DNA of 64,000 bases from Streptomyces sp. WAC08241 (lineage in GTDB: Bacteria; Actinomycetota; Actinomycetes; Streptomycetales; Streptomycetaceae), in contig CP042279.1 in the NCBI GenBank assembly GCA_007858575.1, positions 3,970,501 to 4,034,500 on the forward strand. Direction: 5' to 3'. Both the position numbers and the translations under genes were made by a program. Each line of letters begins with the position of its first letter. Within the stretch, counting starts at the first letter, position 1. The notes beneath the pieces are model-generated. The model saw only the letters and a list, made by a program, of their open reading frames with translations, did not search any database and was not told the DNA's origin. Shown piece by piece: positions 9,305 through 19,940 of the stretch.

Positions 9305-10444
9305 TTAGGCGCCGGCCGGTTCCGTCGTCCGGCGGACCGTCGTGGCGATCGTCGCCGAGCCCACCACGCGCGTGCCGTCGTACAGCACGATCGCCTGGCC
9401 GGGGCGACGCCCCGGACGGGCTCGTCGAAGACGACCCGCAGTGCGCCGTCTCCATCGCCGCGCTCACCGGCGTCTCGCCGCCGTGGGCGCGGAGCTGGGC
9501 GGTGTAGCGGCCGGGGCCCTCCGGGGCGGTGCCGCACCAGCGGGGCTTGATCGCGGTGAGGGCGGTGACGTCGAGGGCCTCGACGGGGCCGACCGTGACG
9601 GTGTTGTTCACGGGCGAGATGTCGAGGACGTAGCGGGGCTTGCCGTCCGGCGCCGGGTGGCCGATCCGCAGGCCCTTGCGCTGGCCGATGGTGAAGCCGT
9701 ACGCGCCCTCGTGGGTGCCGACCTTCGCGCCCGCCTCGTCGACGATGTCGCCCTCCGCCTTCCCCAGGCGGGTGGCGAGGAAGCCCTGGGTGTCGCCGTC
9801 GGCGATGAAGCAGATGTCGTGGCTGTCGGGCTTCTTCGCGACCGCGAGCCCGCGCCGCTCGGCCTCCGCCCGGATCTCGTCCTTGGTGGTGAGGGTGTCG
9901 CCCAGCGGGAACATCGCGTGCGCGAGCTGCTTCTCGTCGAGCACGCCGAGGACGTACGACTGGTCCTTGGCCATGTCGGAGGCGCGGTGCAGCTCGCGGG
10001 TGCCGTCCTCGCCCAGGACGACGGTGGCGTAGTGGCCGGTGCAGACCGCGTCGAAGCCGAGGGCGAGCGCCTTGTCGAGGAGCGCCGCGAACTTGATCTT
10101 CTCGTTGCAGCGCAGGCAGGGGTTGGGGTGCGGCCGGCCTCGTACTCCGCGACGAAGTCGTCCACCACGTCCTCGCGGAACCGCTCGGCCAGGTCCCACA
10201 CGTAGAAGGGGATGCCGATGACGTCGGCGGCCCGGCGCGTCGCGGGAGTCCTCGATCGTGCAGCAGCCGCGCGCTCCGGTGCGGAACGACTGGGGGTTCG
10301 CGGAGAGGGCGAGGTGGACGCCGGTGACGTCGTGGCCCGCCTCGGCGGCACGGGCGGCGGCGACGGCGGAGTCCACGCCGCCCGACATGGCGGCGAGGAC
10401 CCGGAGGGGCGGGCGTGGGGGCGCTGGGGCGGGGTCTGAGTCAT
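9305..10444 (-). CDS. mnmA: tRNA-specific 2-thiouridylase MnmA
   Basis: MnmA inserts sulfur at position 2 of U34 in tRNAs for Lys, Glu and Gln. The ATG at 10442-10444 gives MTQTPPQRPHARP, then after frameshifts the PP-loop AMSGGVDSAVAAA. The catalytic cysteine lies in TPNPCLRCNEKIKF and its partner in SHDICFIADGDTQ. MAKDQSYVLG, GFTIGQRKGLRIG and a C-terminal beta barrel ending VVFDEPVRGV and ATTVRRT complete the family order. The length of about 380 residues is normal. Frameshifts lie near 10410, 10245, 10135, 9455 and 9405. A cysteine desulfurase that could supply the persulfide is encoded on the same strand, separated only by a divergent amidase gene. Confidence 0.95.
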
Positions 10445-10505
10445 AGCCCCACCAGGGTACGGGGCGCCGGGAACCACCGTCGCGGTAGTAAGCGTTCTCG
10501 AAGAC

Positions 10506-11154
10506 ATGGGGAGCAAGGGGAACGGGCGGTGGGGCGGCGGGCCGTCCTGCTCGGCGGCGGGGCCGCCGTGGTGGGCACGGCCGTGCTCGCCCGGGAGGAG
10601 CTGGCGCGCTTCTGGTGGCGGCTGCCGGGGTCGCAGAAGAAGCGGGTGGAGGGGGAGCTGGACCACGCGGGCGCGGAGTGGACGTCGGCGGCGCGGGCGA
10701 ACTGGCGGCGGGCGGACCGGCCGGACGACTACACGATCGACCGGGTCGTGATCCACGTCGTGCAGGGCAGCTACGCGACCGCCCTGCGGGTCTTCAAGAA
10801 CCCGGGGCACGGGGCCGCCGCGCACTACGTGGTCCGCAAGGACGGGCACGTGGCGCAGATGATCCGGGAGCTCGACGTCGCCTTCCACGCCGGGAACCGG
10901 GGCATGAACGAGCGGAGCGTCGGCATCGAGCACGAGGGCTTCGTCGACCGGCCGAAGGACTTCACGGCGGCGATGTACGAGGGTCGGCGCGGCTGACGGC
11001 CGACATCTGCGCCCGGTACGGGATACCCGTGGACCGGGAGCACATCATCGGGCACGTCGAGGTCGAGGGCACTGACCACACCGATCCCGGTCCGCACTGG
11101 GACTGGGACCGGTATCTGCGGATGGTGCGGGAGGCGTCGAAGAAGCCGGCGTGA
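10506..11154 (+). CDS. Tat-exported N-acetylmuramoyl-L-alanine amidase (Amidase_2 fold)
   Basis: The protein cleaves the amide bond between muramic acid and the stem peptide. From the ATG at 10506, and allowing for one missing G near 10525, the N-terminus reads MGSKGERAVGRRAVLLGGG with a hydrophobic stretch after it. This twin-arginine pattern suggests Tat export. The catalytic domain has the zinc histidine strand DRVVIHVVQGS, AAAHYVVRKDGHVAQM, and AFHAGNRGMNERSVGIEHEG. The second half resumes after a frameshift near 10980 and contains HIIGHVEVEGTDHTDPGPHW with the remaining zinc ligands. About 216 residues. It is divergent from mnmA (61-base gap) and convergent with the cysteine desulfurase. 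Confidence 0.88.
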
Positions 11155-11170
11155 GGCGGCGGGGCCGGGC

Positions 11171-12330
11171 TCAGGTGAGGCCGGCCGTGCGGGCCCGCTC
11201 CACGGCCGGGCCGATCGCGTCGGCGACCGCCGCCACGTCCTCCTTGGTGGAGGTGTGGCCGAGGGAGAAGCGCAGGGTGCCCCGGGCCAGGTCGGGGTCG
11301 GTGCCGGTGGCGAGCAGGACGTGGCTGGGCTGGGCGATGCCGGCGGTGCAGGCGGAGCCGGTGGAGCAGGCGATGCCGGCCGCGTCGAGCAGCAGGAGCA
11401 GCGAGTCGCCCTCGCAGCCGGGGAAGGTGAAGTGGGCGTTGGCGGGGAGCCGGTCGACCGGGTCGCCGCCGAGGATCGCGTCGGGGACGGACGTACGGAC
11501 GGCGGTGACGAGTTCGTCGCGCAGGGCGCCGACCTCGCGGGCGAACTCCTCGCGCCGTTCGGCGGCGAGCCGGGCGGCGACGGCGAAGGCGGCGACGGCC
11601 GGGACGTCGAGGGTGCCGGAGCGGACGTGCCGCTCCTGGCCGCCGCCGTGCAGGACGGGCACGGGGTGTGCTCGCGGCCCAGGAGCAGGGCGCCGATGCC
11701 GTAGGGGCCGCCGATCTTGTGGCCGGAGACGGTCATGGCGGCGAGTCCGGAGGCGGCGAAGTCGACCGGGACCTGCCCCACGGCCTGGACGGCGTCGGCG
11801 TGCAGGGGGACGTCGAACTCGGCGGCCACGTCGGCGAGTTCGCGGACCGGCATGAGGGTGCCGATCTCGTTGTTGGCCCACATGACGGTGGCCAGGGCGA
11901 CGGTCCCGGGGTCGCGGGCGATCGCCTCGCGCAGGGCCTCGGGGTGCACCCGGCCGTGGCGGTCGACGGCAGGTACTCGACCCGCGCGTCCTCGTGGACG
12001 GCGAGCCAGTCGACGGCGTCGAGGACGGCGTGGTGCTCGACCGGGCTGGCCAGGACGCGGACGCGGCGGGGTCGGCGTCGCGGCGGGACCAGTAGAGGCC
12101 CTTGACGGCGAGGTTGTCGGCCTCGGTGCCGCCGGAGGTGAGGACGACCTCGCTCGGCCGGGCGCCGAGGGCGGCGGCGAGGGTCTCGCGGCCTTCCTCG
12201 ACGGTCTGCCGGGCCGCCGTCCGGCGGCGTGGAGGGAGGAGGCGTTGCCCGTGACGGCGAGGTGGGCGGTCATCGCCTCGATCGCCTCGGGCAGCATGGG
12301 CGTGGTCGCGGCGTGGTCGAGGTAAGCCAT
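11171..12330 (-). CDS. Cysteine desulfurase (NifS/IscS class)
   Basis: A PLP enzyme that takes sulfur from cysteine to form a persulfide for Fe-S clusters or tRNA thiolation. The start is ATG at 12328-12330, MAYLDHAATTPMLPEAIEAM. Key motifs are TSGGTEADNLAVKG, the ATVMWANNEIGTL segment, HADAVQAVGQ, the PLP lysine in SGHKIGGPYG, and the catalytic cysteine loop ACSTGSACTAG. GTLRFSLGHTSTKEDV closes the C-terminal domain. About 386 residues is normal. Frameshifts lie near 12220, 12065, 11970 and 11650. Its closeness to mnmA suggests that it feeds 2-thiouridine synthesis. No IscU or TusA gene is seen beside it. Confidence 0.93.
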
Positions 12331-12464
12331 GGTGGGTCGATTCTACGAGCCCGCCGCGGCGCTCCCCGCGCCCGGCTCGTTCGCGCCGCCGCACTCGGCG
12401 GCCGCCGCCCCGCCCCTGTGCGGCAAGGGCGGGGCGGCGGTGGTCCGGGCGTACGGGGCGTACG

Positions 12465-12504
12465 GGCGTACGTACGGGGATGCCGGCGTACGTACGGGGA
12501 TGCG
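12465..12504. repeat. Two 20-bp direct repeats rich in CGTACGTACG
   Basis: Positions 12465-12484 and 12485-12504 are two head-to-tail copies that differ only at the last base. Each copy contains the self-complementary core CGTACGTACG followed by GGGATGC. Shorter GCGTACGG fragments precede them from about 12449. The repeats lie between the thioesterase stop (12516) and the cysteine desulfurase start (12330), so they would be in the leader of the desulfurase gene. Confidence 0.85.
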
Positions 12505-12515
12505 GGCGTACGGGC

Positions 12516-13379
12516 TCAGCTGCGCGGCGCGCGGGCGAGCTGGCGGGACTGGGCGACCAGGCGGTCGGCGCTGTCCCAGACCTCGGCGTCCTCCTCCAGG
12601 AAAGCCGCCGGCCAGGTTGCGGGTGGTGATGGAGACCCGCAGCGGGCCGGGGCCGGGCGGCAGCGGACGTGGGTGGTGAGCTCGACGGTCGGGGTCCAGC
12701 CCTTGAGGCCCAGCTCGAAGGAGGTCGGCGGCAGGGCGTCGACGGTGAGCAGCAGGGAGAGGGCGTCGGGCTCGCGTCCGTCGGCGAGGCCGAACCAGGC
12801 GCGCATCTCGCCCTTGCCCGAGGGGGCGCCGATCGCCCAGCCGACGCAGGCCGGGTCGAGGCGGATGTCGAGCCGCTCGGTGATGGCGGAGGAGCCGGGG
12901 ATCTGCGGGGTGGGGCCGTCGGAGGCGCCGAAGCAGTTCTCGATCGGGGCCATCGCCGGGGGCGTCGCGCTGGTGCGGACGTCGTCGAGGAGGGCGTCGA
13001 GGTCGCCGTACGAGGCGAGGACGCGGATGCGCTCGACCTCGGTGCCGTCCTCGGCGTACTGAAAGAGCGAGGCCTGTCCGGTGGAGAGGGTCCGGCCGGT
13101 GCGGACGGTCTCGGTCCGGATCACCGCGGGACCGGGCACGGACGGCGTGAGGTAGTGCGCCGAGATCGTGAACGGGTCGGGGTGCGGGAGGTGGTGGCCG
13201 AGGGCGCGGCCGAGCAGGGCGAGGAGGTAGCCGCCGTTGACGGCGTGGATGATCGTCCAGCCGGCGGAGAGGTCGGCGTCGTAGACGCCGGGCTCCCGGA
13301 GGGTGACGGCGGTGTCGCGGTCGAACTCGTTCGCGACGACGGCGTTCGGCTCGGTGCTCGTCTCGGTGCTCGTGCTCAT
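12516..13379 (-). CDS. Acyl-CoA thioesterase-like protein (double hotdog, TesB-type)
   Basis: About 288 residues from the ATG at 13377-13379 (MSTSTETSTEPNAVVANEFD). The first hotdog contains GWTIIHAVNGGYLLALLGRA and SAHYLTPSVPGPAVIRTETV; the second contains LDIRLDPACVGWAIGAPSGK and LLLTVDALPPTSFELG. This matches the TesB-like thioesterase family found widely in actinobacteria. Frameshifts near 12655 and 12605 affect only the last strand region. The physiological acyl-CoA is unknown. The gene lies just downstream of the TRIC-like channel gene, 23 bases away and read the same way. Confidence 0.85.
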   Translation of the reverse strand: MSTSTETSTEPNAVVANEFDRDTAVTLREPGVYDADLSAGWTIIHAVNGGYLLALLGRALGHHLPHPDPFTISAHYLTPSVPGPAVIRTETVRTGRTLSTGQASLFQYAEDGTEVERIRVLASYGDLDALLDDVRTSATPPAMAPIENCFGASDGPTPQIPGSSAITERLDIRLDPACVGWAIGAPSGKGEMRAWFGLADGREPDALSLLLTVDALPPTSFELGLKGWTPTVELTTHVRCRPAPARCGSPSPPATWPAAFLEEDAEVWDSADRLVAQSRQLARAPRS

Positions 13380-13402
13380 GGACCCGAAGGTACCGCAGGT
13401 TA

Positions 13403-14077
13403 CTACTGAGCGGTAGTTTTCTCCGGCTCCTCGCTGGTGGAGGAGCGGCGGTTCCAGGCGCGGGGCGCGCGCCAGTGGTAGCGCATGGCGAGGAGGCGGA
13501 GCACGAAGGCGGTGAGGACGGCGGCGCCGCTCGTGAAGGCGTTGAGGGTGTCGAAGCGGATGCAGAGCACGACCGTCGTCGCGCCCACGATCGCCGGGAC
13601 GGCGTACAGGTCCCGGTCCCAGCGCAGCAGCGAGGGCACCTCGTTGGCGAGCACGTCGCGCAGGACGCCGCCGCCGACGGCGGTGGCGAGGCCGAGGGCG
13701 GCGGAGGAGGTGAGGCCGAGGCCGTAGTCGTACGCCTTCGTCGTCCCCGTCACGCAGAAGAGGCCGAGCCCGGCGGCGTCGAACACGTTGACGGCGGCCT
13801 GGGTGCGCTCCACCTGGGGGTGCAGGAAGAAGACGAGGACCGTCGCGACCAGGGCATGAGGAAGTAGCCGAGGTCGGTGAAGGCGGCGGGGGTACGGCGC
13901 CGATGATCAGGTCGCGGAAGAGGCCGCCGCCGAGGGCGGTGACCTCGGCGAGGACGGCGATGCCGAAGACGTCGAAGTTCTTCCGGACGGCGAGGAGGGC
14001 GCCGGAGATGGCGAACACGAAGATGCCGACGAGATCGAGGGCGTGTTGGACGGAGGGGGTGAACAGGTCGTGAGCAC
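13403..14077 (-). CDS. TRIC-type cation channel / UPF0126 membrane protein
   Basis: About 224 residues with two repeats of the UPF0126 (YadS/TRIC) domain. The first has LVGIFVFAISGALLAVRKNF and LAEVTALGGGLFRDLIIG; the second has GLGLFCVTGTTKAYDYGL and TAVGGGVLRDVLANEVPSLL. The GGGxxRD motif at the end of each repeat is the family hallmark. Seven helices are expected. The protein probably conducts monovalent cations; older annotations call it a glycine transporter. Start choice: a GTG at 14075-14077 fits the expected N-terminus if one C is missing near 14073; otherwise the in-frame TTG at 14082-14084 is used. Other frameshifts are near 13890 and 13855. Confidence 0.85.
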
Positions 14078-14455
14078 CGCCCAATTGTGCCGGTAGTTCC
14101 CGTGGGGGTGGGCGGCGGCCTGCGGGTCCGGTGTCCCGGTGGCCTCGGTGGGACTGGAGTCGGTTCTCGTGTCGCGCCTCTTCCGGCGGGGGCGGAGCCG
14201 TCTTGCCCCGGCCCCTGGTGGGTGGGGAGGGGTCTCCCCACCCCGCCCTTCCCGAAACCCTGACGGGACCGGGGGCCGCGCCCCCGAACCCCTCTGACGC
14301 GAGGCGCTCCGCGCCGCGAGCCGGCGCGGCCGGGGCGCCGTACGGAGCGCTCGGCCCCGCCGGGCGTGGAGTGCCGGGCGGGCGCCGCCCCGCGCGAGAG
14401 GCCCCGGCCTGGCGGTACGGAACGCCGTTGGGCGAGGCGCGCCGCCCGCACACGC
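14078..14455. other. Intergenic region between the opp terminator and the channel gene
   Basis: About 380 GC-rich bases without a credible gene. A hairpin with a 10-bp stem and a GGGT loop is at 14220-14243. Several GCGAGAG and GGCGCC words recur from 14300 to 14455. The channel gene promoter should lie here, but no clear -35/-10 pair stands out. Confidence 0.4.
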
Positions 14456-14493
14456 GAGAGGTCCCCGTCGCCGGGCGGCGACGGGGACCTCTC
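14456..14493 (-). terminator. Strong intrinsic-type hairpin after oppF
   Basis: A perfect 17-bp inverted repeat (14456-14472 with 14477-14493) closes a GGGC loop. It begins five bases after the oppF stop on the leftward strand. No T tract follows, which is common for Streptomyces terminators. Confidence 0.85.
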
Positions 14494-14498
14494 GGGGT

Positions 14499-15857
14499 TC
14501 ACGCCTTCGGCGCGTCGCCCTCGGCGGCGGGGCCGGCCGGCTTCGTCACCCCGGGCGCGGGCTCGGCAGCGGCTTCGGCCGCCCCGTCCGCCTCGGCGGG
14601 CGCCTCGACCTTGGCGGGCGCCTCGGCCTTGGCCCGGACCTCGGTCTCGACGGGTGCCCCGGCCTCGACCGGAGCCTCCACAGCCTCGGGCTTCCCGGCC
14701 TCGGCCAGGGCCTCCGCCTCCGCAGCCGCCCCGCCCTCGACCGGAGCCGTCCCGGCCGCAGGCTTCCCGGTCTCGGCCGGGGTCTCCGTCCCGGTGGCGA
14801 CCGACGCCGTCGGCTCCGGGCGCTTCGTGATCTCCACCGACTCCCGTGCGCCCGGCAGCGTCACGCCCTCCGCGTTCTCCGGGTGGTGGCAGGCCACGCG
14901 CTGGCCGGGCGGAGTTCCAGGAGCGGGGGCTCCTGGGTCTTGCAGATCTCCGTGGCCTTCCAGCAGCGGGTGTGGAAGCGGCAGCCCGGCGGCGGGGCGA
15001 TCGGGGAGGGACGTCGCCGTTGAGGAGGATGCGCTCGCTCTTGACGCCCCGGCGGCGCGGGTCCGGGACCGGGACCGCCGACATCAGGCCCGGGTGTACG
15101 GGTGCATCGGGGCCGTGTAGAGGGACGTGCGGTCCGCGAGCTCGACGATCTTGCCGAGGTACATCACGGCGATGCGGTCCGAGACGTGCCGGACGACCGA
15201 GAGGTCGTGCGCGATGAACACGTAGGTGAGGCCCAGCTCGTCCTGGAGGTCGTCCAGGAGGTTGACCACCTGCGCCTGGATGGAGACGTCCAGGGCCGAG
15301 ACCGGCTCGTCCGCCACGACCAGCTTCGGCTTGAGCGCGAGCGCGCGGGCGATGCCGATGCGCTGGCGCTGGCCGCCGGAGAACTCGTGCGGGTAGCGGT
15401 TGTAGTGCTCCGGGTTGAGGCCCACCAGGCCGAGGAGGCGCTGCACCTCCTTCTTCACGCCGCCCTCGGGCTCGACGCCCTGGAGCCGGAAGGGCGCGGA
15501 GACGATCGTGCCGACCGTGTGGCGCGGGTTCAGCGAGCCGTACGGGTCCTGGAAGATCATCTGGATGTCCCGGCGGAAGGGCCGCATCCCGGACACTCCG
15601 AGGTGGGAGATGTCCTTGCCCTGGAACTCGACCGTGCCGCCGGTCGGTTCGAGCAGGCGGGTGATGAGCCGGCCCATCGTCGACTTGCCGCAGCCGGACT
15701 CGCCGACGACGCCGAGGGTCTCGCCGGGGTAGACCTCGAAGTCGAGGCCGTCGACCGCCTTGACCGCGCCGGTCTGGCGCTGGAGCAGGCCCTTCCGGAT
15801 GGGGAAGTGCTTCTGCAGGCCGGTGACCTTGAGCAGGGGTTCCATGGTCTCGCTCAC
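14499..15857 (-). CDS. oppF: Peptide ABC transporter ATP-binding protein (OppF/DppF) with long low-complexity tail
   Basis: The second ATPase of a peptide importer, on the cytoplasmic face. The GTG start at 15855-15857 overlaps the oppD stop (GTGA). It has FPIRKGLLQRQTGAVKAVDG, Walker A GESGCGKST, the Q loop MIFQDPYGSLNPRH, signature FSGGQRQRIGIA, Walker B KLVVADEPVSALD and the H loop AHDLSV. The C-terminal oligopeptide-transporter extension continues to VACHHPENAEGVTLPGARES. Unusually, about 110 more residues follow, made almost entirely of Ala, Glu, Pro, Val and Thr (PAETGKPAAGTAPVEGG and similar). Frameshifts lie near 15085, 15003 and 14910. A strong terminator follows, so this is the last gene of the operon. 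Confidence 0.9.
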
Positions 15858-16960
15858 AGCTTCGGCGCAATCTCTTCGGTCCAGATGCGGGTGCGCTCCT
15901 CCCGCGGCATGTGGCAGGCGGAGTAGTGGCGCTCTCCGACGAGCTCCAGCTCGGGCCGCTGGGTGCGCGTGATGCCGCCCTTGGGGACGTCCGCGTACGG
16001 GCAGCGCGGGTTGAAGCGCGCAGCCGCTCGGGATGTTGATGAGGCTGGGCGGGTTGCCCTTGACCGGGATGAGGCGGTCGGTCTGCTCGCGGTCGATGCG
16101 GGGCATCGAGCCGAGCAGGCCCCAGGTGTAGGGGTGCTGCGGCTCGTAGAAGACCTGCTCGGCCGGGCCGCGCTCGACGCAGCGCCCGCCGTACATGACG
16201 AGGATGTCGTCGGCGAGCTCGGCGACGACGCCGAGGTCGTGGGTGATGATGACGACCGCGGAGCCGAACTCCTTCTGGAGGTCCCGCATCAGGTCGAGGA
16301 TCTGCGCCTGCACGGTCACGTCGAGGGCCGTGGTCGGCTCGTCGGCGATGAGCAGCTCGGGGTTGTTGACGAGCGCCATGGCGATCATCGCGCGCTGCCG
16401 CATGCCGCCGGAGAGCTCGTGCGGGTAGTTGTCGAACCGCTTGGCGGGCTCGGGGATGCCGACCCGGTCGAGGAGTTCGACGGCCCGGGTGCGCGCCGTC
16501 TTCTTGTTCACGTCGTGGTGGACGCGGTACGCCTCCACGATCTGGGCGCCCACCGTGTAGTACGGGTGCATCGCGGACAGCGGGTCCTGGAAGATCATGG
16601 CCATCTCGCGGCCGCGCATCCGGCGGACCTCTTCCGGGTCGGCCGAGAGCAGCTCGCGCCCGTTCAGCCAGATCTCGCCGGAGATCCGGGCCTTCTGCCG
16701 GCCGTACTGGCCGACCGTGTGCAGGCCCATGATGCCGAGCGAGGTCACCGACTTGCCGGAGCCGGACTCGCCGACGATGCCGAGGGTCTTGCCCTTCTCC
16801 AGTTGGAAGGAGAGGCCGTCGACCGACTTGACCAGGCCGTCGTCGGTCGGGAAGTGGATCTTCAGGTCGCGCACGTCGAGGAAGGCCTCGGAGGGGGCGG
16901 AGCCGCCCGCGGCGACGGCGGGCTCCTCCACCGCCGTTCCGGTCTTCGGCAGCTTGTCCG

Positions 16961-16964
<4 letters not shown>
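15854..16964 (-). CDS. oppD: Peptide ABC transporter ATP-binding protein (OppD/DppD)
   Basis: The first ATPase of the importer, about 370 residues. It starts at ATG 16962-16964, overlapping the oppB stop (ATGA). After a 30-residue Ala-rich leader come FLDVRDLKIHFPTDDG, Walker A GESGSGKSV, MIFQDPLSAMHPYY, signature LSGGMRQRAMIAMAL, Walker B LLIADEPTTALD and THDLGV. The C-terminal region contains the cysteine-rich oligopeptide-transporter segment, broken by a frameshift near 16020, and ends REERTRIWTEEIAPKL. It pairs with OppF and docks on OppB and OppC. Confidence 0.93.
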
Positions 16965-17958
<994 letters not shown>

Positions 17959-17974
17959 GCGGTCGGTTGGCGGT

Positions 17975-18012
17975 CGGCGGCCGGGGCACCCGATCGGGTG
18001 CCCCGGCCGCCG
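17975..18012. repeat. 38-nt perfect palindrome in the oppA-oppB spacer
   Basis: Every base from 17975 to 18012 pairs with its mirror position around the central AT; each arm is 19 bases and contains GGCGGCCGGGGCACCC. It lies 63 bases after the oppA stop and 17 bases before the oppB start in the direction of transcription. A stem at this position often protects the 3' end of a binding-protein mRNA and lowers expression of the downstream genes. Confidence 0.9.
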
Positions 18013-18075
18013 CCCTCGGCCATCACCTGCCCTTCGGACCTGGCGGCGGGTGGTGCGCCGGTGGAGCGGGTCGGA

Positions 18076-19823
18076 TTACTTGACGACGCCGAGCGACGCG
18101 TAGTCGTAGCGGCCGTTGTAGGCGTCCGCCGTGTAGACGTTGGTCAGCCGGGAGCTGCGCCAGATGATGTTCTTCTCGTGGGTGAAGGGCAGGTAGACCG
18201 CGGCCTCCGAGACCTTCGTGTTGATCTGCTTGTAGAGCTCGCCGGCCTTGGCCGGGTCGGTCTCCTTCAGCGCCTGGTCGAACAGGCCGTTGACGGCCTT
18301 GTCGTTCAGCTCCGAGAAGTTGTTGTTGCCGCTCTGGAGGATGAAGCGGCCGTCGACCAGCGGCTGGAGGAAGCCCTGGCCCGACGGGAAGTCGGCGCCC
18401 CAGCCCATGATGATGATGCCGTAGCCCTTCTCCTTGACCACCTTCGGCGAACCGATGATGCCCGAGGTCTGGGCGCCGTCGAACTGGTCGATCTGGGCGT
18501 CGATGCCGACGGCCTTCAGCGACTGCTGGAGGGACTCGGCGGTGGCGATCTCGATCGGCTTGTTGTTGCGGACCGCGATGGTGGTCTTGAAGCCGTTCGG
18601 CTTGCCGCACTTGGCGAGGGCCGCCTTGGCCTTCGCGGTGTCCGGCTTGCCCGCGAGCTTGCCGTACGGGTCGGCCTTCGGGTCGGCGCCCTTGATCGCC
18701 GGGGGCAGCATGTTGGAGGCGATGTCGCCACCGGCCTGCGGGCCGCCGCGGGCGGTCTGGAGGACTTCGAGTCGGCCGCGTAGATGATGGCCTTGCGGCA
18801 CTCGACGTTGTCGATGACCGTCTGCGGGAAGACCGCGTAGCGGATGAAGCCCGTCTGCGGGTTGTCGATGTTGCCCTTGTGCTGCTGGAGCACCTTCTGG
18901 CGGGCGGCGGCGCCGACGCCGGTGGCGTTGATGTCGAGGTCGTACTCGCCCTCGATCAGGCGGTTGTCCATGTCGTCGGCGTTCGTGGTGAACGTGACGC
19001 TGATCTTGTCCGGCAGGGCCTTGCGGACGGTGTCCGACTTGGCGTCCCACTTGTCGTTGCGGACGAGCTTGATCGACTTGTTGGGGGTGTACGACTCCCA
19101 CTTGTACGGGCCGGAGGAGAAGGGCTTCAGGCCGTACTTGGACTTGGTGTCCTTGTCCTGGCGGACCGGGGAGGCCGCGGGCATCGCCAGCATCTGCAGG
19201 AAGTCGCCGTTGGCGACCGGCAGCTTGAAGACGATGGTCTTGTCGTCCGGGGTCTCGATCGCCTTCAGGCCGAGCTTGTCCGCGGAGGTGTCCTTGTACG
19301 GGCCCTTGTACTCGCCCTTGGGGTCGAGGACCTGCTGGAGGTAGATCGGGCCGCCGGAGATGACGTCCTGGGCCCAGATGCGCTCGATGCCGTACTTGAT
19401 GTCCTTGGAGGTGATCGGCTTGCCGTCCTCCCAGGTGACCCCGTCCTTCAGGGTGAAGGTGTAGGTGAGGCCGTCGGCCGAGACCTTGCCGGTGTCGGTG
19501 GCGAGGTCGGAGACCAGCTCGGTGGAGGCGGCGCCCGGCTCGGCCTTGAAGGTGACGAGCTGGCGCGTGTAGTAGCGGGCGAAGTCCCACACGAAGCCGT
19601 AGTAGCCGCGCTGCGGGTCCCACGAGTCGGCCTCCTGCGAGCCGATGAACTTCAGCTCGCCGCCCTTCTTGTCGGAGGCGTTGAGGACCTTGTTGACGCC
19701 GCCGTTGAAGGCGAGGCCGTCCTTGCCCTTGTCGCCGCTGCCGCCGCCGCAGGCCGTGGTGACGACCATCGTGGCCGCCGCGAGCAGCGCGCCCGCGGCG
19801 ATTCTGCGCCTCTGAGTGCTCAT
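18076..19823 (-). CDS. oppA: Peptide ABC transporter substrate-binding lipoprotein (family 5)
   Basis: About 582 residues from ATG 19821-19823: MSTQRRRIAAGALLAAATMV, then the lipobox VTTAC followed by GGGSGDKG, so it is tethered outside the membrane. The family 5 fold is clear from GGELKFIGSQEADSWDPQRG, LTYTFTLKDGVTWEDGKPIT, FSSGPYKWESYTPNKSIKLV and the C-terminal ADFPSGQGFLQPLVDGRF. It should deliver oligopeptides or other large solutes to OppBC; the exact ligand is unknown. One frameshift near 18770 interrupts an otherwise clean gene. It sits between the two permease genes, not first in the operon. Upstream, ATG ACC TGA runs directly into its ATG, a possible minimal leader. Confidence 0.92.
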
Positions 19824-19940
19824 CAGGTCATGGGTCTCGCAACCTCCGGGATAGTGGCGGCCGTCACGGCGGTCCGCCGGTGGGGATGGGCCTCCTGTCG
19901 CCAGCGGCAGGGGCGGGTCTTGCGGGTCGTCGGCGAGCGG

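Noticed and set aside
13403..14077. Glycine transporter role for the UPF0126 protein
   Set aside because: The old Gly_transporter label is not supported; family structure points to a TRIC-type cation channel, and its distance from the gcv genes gives no link.
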